64,000 nt of DNA, from contig CM070873.1 of assembly GCA_036365515.1 (NCBI GenBank), positions 89,764,173 to 89,828,172 of the forward strand, given 5' to 3'. This DNA is from Torymus aiolomorphi (Eukaryota; Arthropoda; Insecta; Hymenoptera; Torymidae). The position numbers and the translations under genes were made by a program. Below are positions 57,280-64,000 of this stretch, piece by piece (the first letter of the stretch is position 1; each line of letters begins with the position of its first letter). The notes under the pieces are model-generated. The model saw only the letters and a list, made by a program, of their open reading frames with translations. It did no database searches and had not been told where the DNA came from.

Positions 57280-57515
57280 ACCATACCCTGGCCGAAAGTA
57301 CCACTTTCGCTCCCGGCTCCGAAACGCGAATGTGGTATTTTCGGCCCGGGTATGATGAAAGGTATGATGAAAAATCGTATACGCAACATGGGGATAAAGA
57401 GGGCCAGCCCAGAGCACATGTTTGCCACCCTCGCCTTCGGCTCGGATGGCAATTTACACGTGCTCTGAACTGGCCAATTCTTTACCTCCCTTGTTGTACG
57501 TGTAATATACTATTC
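57280..57515. repeat. Copy of the GC-rich dispersed repeat
   Basis: ctggccgaaagtaccac, ggcccgggtatgatgaaagg and gagggccagcccagagcac. A short atgatgaaaggt duplication lies near 57352. Confidence 0.75.
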
Positions 57516-58001
57516 TATGCATTTATCACAGGTATTCTACTTGTTGACGAAATGAAATTGTCCAAAACTCTTTCGTTCAATCGTCAAAAACTGGAAATGG
57601 AGGGATTTACTAATCTGGGTAAATACACGCCGAAACACCAGCAAGGGAAAAAAGGTGATCATGCCTTAGTCATAATGTTCCAACCATTTCGAGGAAAATG
57701 GGTCCAAACTTTGGGATGCTTTTTGAGTAAAGGGAGTGCTAATGGTACTGTTTTACATCAAATATTAATGGAGGCAATTATCTTAGCCGAAAAAGCTGGC
57801 TTAAAGGTAGATGCTATAGCTAATGATGGTGCATCCTGGAATCGATCGATGTGGGACTTGTTTGGCGTTACAGAAGAAAACGTTAGTGTTGAACATGTAT
57901 TTGATCCACAACGTCGTTTATGGTTTTTTTCGGATTTTCCGCACTTAATAAAGTGCCTACGTAATTTCTTTTCGAAACTAGGGAAATATGAGAAAATTTG
58001 G

Positions 58002-58906
58002 GTAAGCAACGTTTTCTTAACTAATTATTAACAATACAATTTGCATAAAGAACGAATGTAATACTCTGAATAGTGATTGTTGTGTATGAAACTCGTGAAA
58101 ACCGGCCTTAAATAATGCGTGATTTTGCATATATATTATAGTCAAATTTTTAAAATAACGAAAAATTCTGCTATTTGCCTCGTTTAGCGAGCATTTGTCA
58201 TTCTCTCTTGTATGTTGCACATACTTTTTTTTAACTTGTGTATGTGCCAAACTCGATTTTCCGTGCGAGTTTTGCGTGTGAAAAGCATATATATTTGCCG
58301 CATTTCCTAGGAGCAGTGCGCAAAGCAAATAATGATTTCTACACTCAGTGCGCACACTCTTGAATGCGAAAAAAACCTTTAAGCCATTTATATCAGAAAC
58401 ATCCTACGCGAATTTGCAAAAAATCAAAATAAAATTAGAGAAAATAATCTTTTATTTGCTTTTTCTCAGTATAACAAATTTTTCTTCCTTCAAAAATCCT
58501 AAACGTTTCTAGTTTAGCGCCAAAAAGGTATAAAACAAGCTCAAGGCTGGGGCTACCAACGTTTTGCGTATTTTGGTGCCTTTTCAATGCTTAACTTTTA
58601 ACGGCTTCTGAAATAAATATAGTTGAGATGTACAACTCTTTTTTCTTACCTTTATAATCTAATGTAATATCTTTTTTCGCTTCTTTTTTAATTTTCATTC
58701 TTTGATAAAAAAGGTCTCACAAAAACTTTTATAATTCTTCGTGAATTTTCTCTTATATTATGTATTACAAAGAAAAGAAAAAAGGCCCGGAAGCTGTGAC
58801 TTGAAAATATTTTTTCACATTTTGAGCACGCGAAAACTGAGTTTTATTGTACATTTCGTCATACATCCATAAATATATTGAAAACATTTTATTTTATACT
58901 TTATAG
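58002..58906. other. Intron 7 of the transposase gene
   Basis: Contains a patch near 58190-58370 with gtgcgcaaagc-type phrases similar to those in intron 6. Otherwise AT-rich. Confidence 0.6.
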
Positions 58907-61021
58907 ACACCAGATGGATCGGTATCACTGAAACATTGGTACGCATTACTGGCTCTCGAAAATCCAAAAGCATTTAATTTAAAAATAAATTATCATTTGC
59001 GCGAAGAACATATTAGGCCGCAATATTATCAAAAAATAAATGTCGCTCTTGCTTTTCAGGTAAAAATACTGTATATTATTCTCGTATAATAATTATGAAA
59101 ATTTCTTTTCTCTGTACTTCTTTTTGGTTTAAATATTAGAAAAGATTGTTATGAAATTATTAATTATTTAAATGAAATTAAAAAAAAATAAGTCTTGTAG
59201 TAATTTGTTATCTGTGAATAAACTAAAAAATTCAAATCTTTTCAGTTTTTTTGAGTACTTGACGCGATGGAGTTATTAAAGGACACGCACCCTGACTTAA
59301 ATGACTCTGAAGGAACTGTTAAGTTTTGCAGGAGAGTGAAAGGGTTAATAACAGCCATGAACAGCCGAACTCCCTTTAATAGTTTAACACCTTACAATGA
59401 TATGTGGCAGGTGCGTATATTTATACGTATACATGCTATACTTTTATATAATAGTAATTAATTGAAATCATAACTATTTTATTTACAGAATATTGAAAAT
59501 TTTTTGAAATTTTTAAGAGAATGGGAAAATGAAGCGAAAACAAAGAGTAAAAATTACGAATTTATTACTAATTCTACTTGTTACGGCTTAAAAATTTCTT
59601 TGCAAGCTGCACTAGAAATTTGTAAATTTCTCGTTAATGACTGCGGATTCAAGTACGTAATGACTGCTAGATTGAATCAAGATAATCTAGAGGTATATTG
59701 CTGATTTCACGTAAAAATGATATTCCATCATTCAATGCATTGAAATGATACATGAATTATTACAGAGATTTTTTGGAATGATGCGCCACTGCTGTGGATC
59801 AAATGATCACCCTGATTCTGCATTGTTCATTCAAATGTACAAACTTGTTTCGACAAACTCGCTGGTGAAACCACCAAAAGGTTCCAATGTTTCTGGTGGG
59901 GAGATCCTAAAAGTTCTTATTGATATTAAAGATATAAAAGCAGTAGATAAGAGACAAGAGCAGTGGGATGCTCAAATTGACACGATCCTTGATAAAGGTT
60001 CAAATACTGATGTCATTTTTGACGCGACTAAGATCATGGAGGAACATCATTATTTCCAGTGTTCCACTTCTGACTACGTCTTAGCGTACGTTTCTGGATT
60101 TGTTGCAGGAAAGAGCTTTCGATTTGCTAAAATAAAGCAAGGTATAGTGTCCTGTATTTTACATTTACAAAATAGGCCATTATCATATTTAAAAATGTGC
60201 TTTTCAAAAAATTAAAAAAATTATTAAATTGAATAAATTAAAAATTGTTAGTATTCTTATAAATATTTTTAGTAGTATAAACTGCATAAAATAAGATTGT
60301 CTTGAAAACTTAAAACATTAATTAGTTGCAGTATTTATACTTTTATCAGTGTTGAGAAAGAGACTCTTATTAAGGAGAAATAACATTTATAGGTATAGTT
60401 AAAAAAAAATTCTTTTTTAATAATTGATGCGTTACTTTTTCTTAAGGTAACAAATTCGTCTTGTGCGATAAATGTGTGTCGAGTGTTCGCTTACCTGAGA
60501 ATGAAGTTCCTTTTGAACATCATAAATTAATAGAAATGAAATCTAAAGGATATTTATTAAAACCATCATCAGAATTTTTTCATTTAATCTCTTTATTAGA
60601 AAGAGCGACTATGAAAGTTTTGAATACAGAAGAGATATGTTCAGAAACCCTATCCAAAATAACAGCAGCTGTGGAAGACTTGTCTCCATTACCTTTGATT
60701 GGATGTGATGAACATAGAATGATGTTTATTCACCATATAATATCATTCTACTTAACAACTAGAATGTTTTTTATCACAAAACAATGTAATAAAAACGATA
60801 ATATCGAAAATCTAAAAACGAAGGAAAAAAGAAAGCTGTCTAAACGTTCTTATGCGCCAGATAACAAAATTAACGATGATGTCGCCAGAGAAATTCATGC
60901 GCAAAACAGTGATCTAAATAAATCAAAAGAAACGCGAAAAAGAAAAAGCAAATCGGTTTCTAATGAATCTGCGATTAAGAAAGTTAGGAAATCGAAACCA
61001 AAATTAAAAAAAAAATACTAA

Positions 61022-61509
61022 ATAATATTATTTTAATATTATTTTAGTCAATAATTTTAATTTATTTATTTAATTTTATTTATTTTAATAAATATTATTT
61101 TAATACTGCAAATTATTAAAATCATTATGCAAATTATTATTTAAACCTAATTGTATTTTAGAATTGTATTAAAAAGGCATTTAAAATGATGGATTGAATA
61201 ATGGTGTACTTAAGTAATTATTTTATTAAAAGCTTATTGTATTTAAAAAGTTATAGTATTAAAAAATACTCTTTAATTTTTTATATGTTAATTAATAAAT
61301 GTTTTTTTAATATCAATCTACTTTTCAAACTCACTAAATTAATTATAACTTTATTATTAACATAAATATTGTAAATAAATTGTCATTTTTCAAATTTTAT
61401 ATTCATTTAATTATTAGAAGAAGACATTAAAATGTCTAAATTTATTTTTAAACTAAATTTTTTATTTTATAATAATCTTTGGAAATAAAATTTGAAAAAC
61501 ATAAAAAAA
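61022..61509. other. 3' flank of the transposase gene
   Basis: Strongly AT-rich, with several aataaa-type motifs that could serve polyadenylation, ending in an A run next to the right TIR. Confidence 0.5.
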
Positions 61510-61996
61510 AAAAAAATTCAGAGCCTAGGATTGAACTCGAGTCCTGCAAAAACAACCTGGCAAAATCAATGCGCCTTAACTACCTGAGCTATCACTTCAA
61601 CTTACAACTTATAGCACGAAATGACATATGTTCATCACTCCCCGCTTGGGGATAAGAATTCTTTACGGTATAATTGAGTTTCTTCAAATTTTTATACATT
61701 TTTACTTTATATAAATAAATTATTTACGGTTATCATGCAAATTTCTCATAAAATGTCCGCTGAAAACGTTTTAGTCTTTCTCACTGTCATCGGTCATAGT
61801 CATATATAAATCATGCAATGTGGATTCGCTGTCATGGGTCATGGCTACGTAGTTCAGCGTTTGTCGCGAGGGGCGCTGAAGCCAGTTAGCGGTGGCTATT
61901 CCGCCGAGCGAACCTGGCTATCTTTTGCAGAAAAAGGGGTTACTCTTTTGCCTGTCAGAACGTATGGAGTTACGTCTCCTTCTCTCTTACTTCATG
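61510..61996 (-). repeat. Right terminal inverted repeat of the P-like element
   Basis: Inverted partner of 51283-51760; ends ...CTCTTACTTCATG at 61996. Confidence 0.9.
61517..61594 (-). other. tRNA-like module in the right TIR
   Basis: Inverted copy of 51670-51747. The A box is identical and the B box reads GAGTTCAATCC. The anticodon-arm region differs by several bases while the boxes are nearly unchanged. Confidence 0.7.
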
Positions 61997-62004
61997 AAGC
62001 ACAA

Positions 62005-62170
62005 ATAACTTTCCGCCGGGCATGCGAAAAAATGTATATTGCCCTCGGGTGCAATGAGGGCTATGAACGTCCGCGAATTGCTGCCCTCGCTTCCCTCGTC
62101 AAGCAAGTTTCTCGCGGGTGTACATAGCCTACTTTACTCCCTAGGTGTATAATCTACTATTTCTACTTTA
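62005..62170. repeat. Right half of the dispersed repeat split by the P-like element
   Basis: Continues from the right target duplication: ataactttccgccgggcatg, gcaatgagggct, then actccctaggtgtataatct, the usual end of the GC-rich repeat family. Confidence 0.6.
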
Positions 62171-62220
62171 TATTACCTTATTTGAAAATATGAAATGCGA
62201 GTTTTGTCAATATTCTTGGT

Positions 62221-62570
62221 TTAATTAGAACAAAACCAAATGTTGAACCATGATTTATTCGCTAAATTTTCTTCATTTGGAGTCCAATATAAAGAATATA
62301 AAATAAATATATTCACTTGTGAGTTCATAATATCCACCACTTCATTGAACAGAATTGAAATAAATAAACTATGAATTTGATTAATTGAGCAGAATTTCAA
62401 TCCATCTTGTAAATCCTGAAACAATACAAGTAAAAAATCACAAAGCATCACTCTTTATTTTACTTGTACATCAAAAAAATAATTTATTTCTGAAGCTGTT
62501 TCCTTTCTGTCCTTTCCAGTTACTGCCAGTCTCCAGTTTTAGTTGATGTGTTTTTTCCAGCACCATGTTT
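62221..62570 (-). pseudogene. Spliced-gene fragment, left arm
   Basis: The minus strand has MVLEKTHQ at about 62566, then a pyrimidine tract and tgtttcag acceptor near 62415, then DLQDGLKFCSINQIHSLF and a 60-codon tail ending at 62221. Both arms carry the same exon-intron layout, so a real transcript unit was duplicated. The protein is not recognised. Confidence 0.35.
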
Positions 62571-62929
62571 ACTATAAAATAAATGAACTTTAAAATAAAA
62601 CATCTTATCGCGAATAATACTTATCTGAACTGCCTCGAATGCAGATTGCACGTTTTGGCTCACGTTTTGGTCAGCTGTTATCATTCATGTTCTGAAGTAA
62701 ACAGTCTACTAATCGATTAGCCTGCTATAATTTCTACCGCGCCTAATAGATGTCGCATCAAGTTAACATACTGTCGATTGTCGATTCATTTATCGACCGC
62801 AGGCTAGCTTATCGAATAGTATAGACTGTTTACTTCAGAACGTGAGTGATAATAGCTAACCAAAACGTGAGCCAAAACGTGCAATCTGCATTCGAGGCAG
62901 TTCAGATAAGTATTATTCGCGATAAGATG

Positions 62930-63820
62930 TTTTATTTTAAAGTTCATTTATTTTATAGTGATATAGTGAACATGGTGCTGGAAAAAACACATCAGCAAGG
63001 AAAAACGTTTTTTGAAGTGTTTAAGAAATCACCAAGACTGGAGTCTGGCAGTAACTTGGAAAGGACAGAAAAGAAATAGCTTCAGAAATATTTTCAATTA
63101 GATAAGGTAAAAGACCCAGAAGATGGACACTTTAAAAAGTTAAAGCAATAGATGGACAGTGACAAAAATCATGTATAAAATTAAAAAATGTCGAAACATT
63201 TTGTTTTCTAATTTTCTTTTTTGTATGAACTTTCTTATAAAACTAATTTGAAGTCAATTTGTGGCTTACAAAAAGAAAAAATTAAGAAGATCAAATATTG
63301 AGGTTATGGTGAGAGCCGATGGTGCTGTCCATCTGTACCTTCCATATGAATTTAGTGGTAGCAATAGTTGGACCATTTAAACTACATGTGATTTCACTGT
63401 CCAACTATTCCTACCAAAATTGTCCGACTACTCCTGCAAAGAAAAAATCACCCGTCCATCTTCTCCGACAATTGAGCCATTATTTAAAGCCGATTTAAAT
63501 TTTGTATTTTAATCATTTATTAACAATATTTTGTTTTATTCGTTACAAAAATGTATTCCGCTCATACATATACCGAAATTTTGACCCAAGCCAATAATTT
63601 TCACTGAGAAAAAAATCATTGAAAATTTTTAGAGTCATAAGTGTCCATCTTTTGGGTCTTTTACCTTATGTAGAATTTTGTTTAAATTTTTTTTTGTGAT
63701 GTACAAGTAAAATAAAGAGTGATGCTTTGTGATTTTTTTCTTGTATTGTTTTTCAGGATTTACAAGATGGATTAAAATTCTACTCAATTAACCAAATTCA
63801 TAATATGATTTATTTCAATT
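62930..63820 (+). pseudogene. Spliced-gene fragment, right arm, split by a MITE
   Basis: MVLEKTHQQGKTFFEVFKKS (62972 on) has an extra segment compared with the left arm and ends at 63079. A MITE interrupts at 63105-63666. The acceptor tttttcag and DLQDGLKFYSINQIHNM then follow near 63760. Function unknown. Confidence 0.35.
63105..63666. mobile_element. 562-bp TA-flanked MITE
   Basis: AGGTAAAAGACCC (63105) and GGGTCTTTTACCT (63666), bordered by TA (63103-63104, 63667-63668). The arms continue as agaagatggacact and its mirror. The interior repeats gatggaca/tgtccatc several times. The uninterrupted left arm of the host duplication shows the pre-insertion state. Tc1/mariner-type mobilisation is likely. 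Confidence 0.9.
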
Positions 63821-63838
63821 CTGTTCAATGAAGTGGTG

Positions 63839-64000
63839 CACGGAAAAAAATTTAGGATCTCCAGACCTCCGGTATATATGGACTCCGCGCAATACCATCG
63901 ATCGTCTTAATTTATGACGAATTTGGAATTAAGGCGCATCCAAAGTTGAACCTGTAAGAATCCAATATCTTCGGAGTCTTCACGATTCAAAAACGTATGT
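63839..64000. other. Start of a further repeat cut by the window edge
   Basis: Begins cacggaaaaaaatttagg right after the end of the inverted duplication. It resembles the start of a TIR element but the other end is outside the window. Confidence 0.3.

Larger units (their letters stand above)
55590..57531. other. Enlarged intron 6 of the transposase gene
   Basis: Donor ggtaagg and acceptor cacag are intact. The intron is filled with GC-rich dispersed repeats, including a perfect 450-bp palindrome and two copies of the gccagcccagagcaca family. Open frames inside are not genes. Confidence 0.8.
52389..61021 (+). pseudogene. P-element/THAP9-like transposase, 12 exons, two in-frame TGA
   Basis: Exons by consensus splice sites: 52389-52460, 52755-53022, 53875-54248, 54473-54603, 54785-54998, 55214-55589, 57532-58001, 58907-59059, 59246-59410, 59489-59692, 59766-60141, 60447-61021; phases agree throughout. 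The N-terminus is a THAP zinc finger (CFVQGC, W, CELHF, IPSIF). A Lys-rich coiled-coil-like stretch follows in exon 5. The RNase-H fold appears as LLVDEMKL (first Asp), ANDGASWNRSMWDLFG (second Asp), FFSDFPHLIKCLRN, then TARLNQDNLE / RFFGMMRHCCGSNDHP with the expected acidic residue. The C-terminus is Lys-rich. TGA codons interrupt exon 4 (54545-54547) and exon 9 (59252-59254); otherwise the frame is open. Start chosen as the ATG giving the THAP Cys. Likely nuclear DNA-cutting enzyme, now probably inactive. Confidence 0.93.
51283..61996 (+). mobile_element. 10.7-kb P-element-like transposon with 8-bp target duplication
   Basis: Ends CATGAAGTAAGAGAGAAGG (51283) and its complement (to 61996), flanked exactly by AAGCACAA on both sides (51275-51282, 61997-62004). 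P elements are known for 8-bp duplications and termini beginning CATGA. The inverted repeats extend about 480 bp and each contains a tRNA-like module. The interior is one plus-strand gene of 12 exons for a THAP/RNase-H transposase. Intron 6 has grown by about 1.9 kb of palindromic repeat. It is much larger than the 2.9-kb Drosophila element and is one of the best preserved elements here. Confidence 0.95.
62221..63840. repeat. Gene-like inverted duplication centred near 62760
   Basis: Left arm 62230-62700 (minus) and right arm 62826-63840 (plus, minus the MITE) share cgttttggctcacgttttgg, atacttatctgaactgcctc, ctggaaaaaacacatca, ggaaaggacagaaa and caggatttacaagatgga. The centre (62700-62826) is unique and contains two overlapping atcgat-type phrases. 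Confidence 0.85.

Overview
This is eukaryotic, almost certainly insect, nuclear DNA. The one clear host gene is an intronless POU class III transcription factor (ventral veins lacking/drifter type) at the left edge, on the minus strand. The rest is AT-rich, intron-bearing and packed with DNA transposons, Penelope-like retroelements and foldback elements. A hymenopteran or other holometabolous insect is plausible, but the window alone does not fix the order.

Layout. 1-2640: vvl-like gene, with a long (GA)n tract just upstream and a GC-rich leader. 2641-7605: noncoding DNA with a 717-bp element flanked by 5-bp CGGCG repeats (Transib-like signature). 7606-17735: a nest of elements inside one long inverted repeat. 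It holds a decayed transposon protein, a Penelope relic interrupted by a TTAA-type MITE, a SWIM-domain fragment, and a 5.9-kb foldback element. The foldback carries about 23 copies of a 91-bp satellite in two head-to-head arrays, and a second foldback is inserted in its right arm. 17736-22140: noncoding DNA and several palindromic MITEs. 22407-27655: a minus-strand multi-exon orphan gene resembling the SAMD3-like family, apparently split by a 3.6-kb TA-flanked insertion with a 175-bp satellite. 27843-32320: a CRISPR-looking but eukaryotic ~30-bp array, dispersed GC-rich repeats and an AT-rich repeat block. 32865-34980: a CACTG-ended element whose core is a 1.36-kb polypyrimidine tract. 36407-40804: an ISL2EU-type transposon with a THAP/DDE transposase and a divergent SWIM-YqaJ nuclease. 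43733-49400: a foldback containing another foldback and a Penelope-like element that sits inside a smaller palindromic MITE. 51283-61996: a 10.7-kb P-element-like transposon. 62221-63840: a gene-like inverted duplication carrying a TA-flanked MITE.

The most notable object is the P-like element. It has ~480-bp terminal inverted repeats that begin CATGA, an exact 8-bp target duplication (AAGCACAA), a 12-exon THAP/RNase-H transposase gene broken only by two in-frame TGA codons, and a tRNA-like A-box/B-box module in each terminal repeat. Several insertions can be read as before/after pairs because an uninterrupted relative lies elsewhere in the window. This gives an insertion history: the 7606-17735 outer repeat was hit by the satellite foldback, which was hit by the GTCTGGC foldback; a GC-rich dispersed repeat was hit by the CACTG element; another repeat was hit by the P-like element.

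No rRNA gene, intact canonical tRNA or CRISPR array was found. All family names come from motif recognition by eye; no database search or folding program was run.
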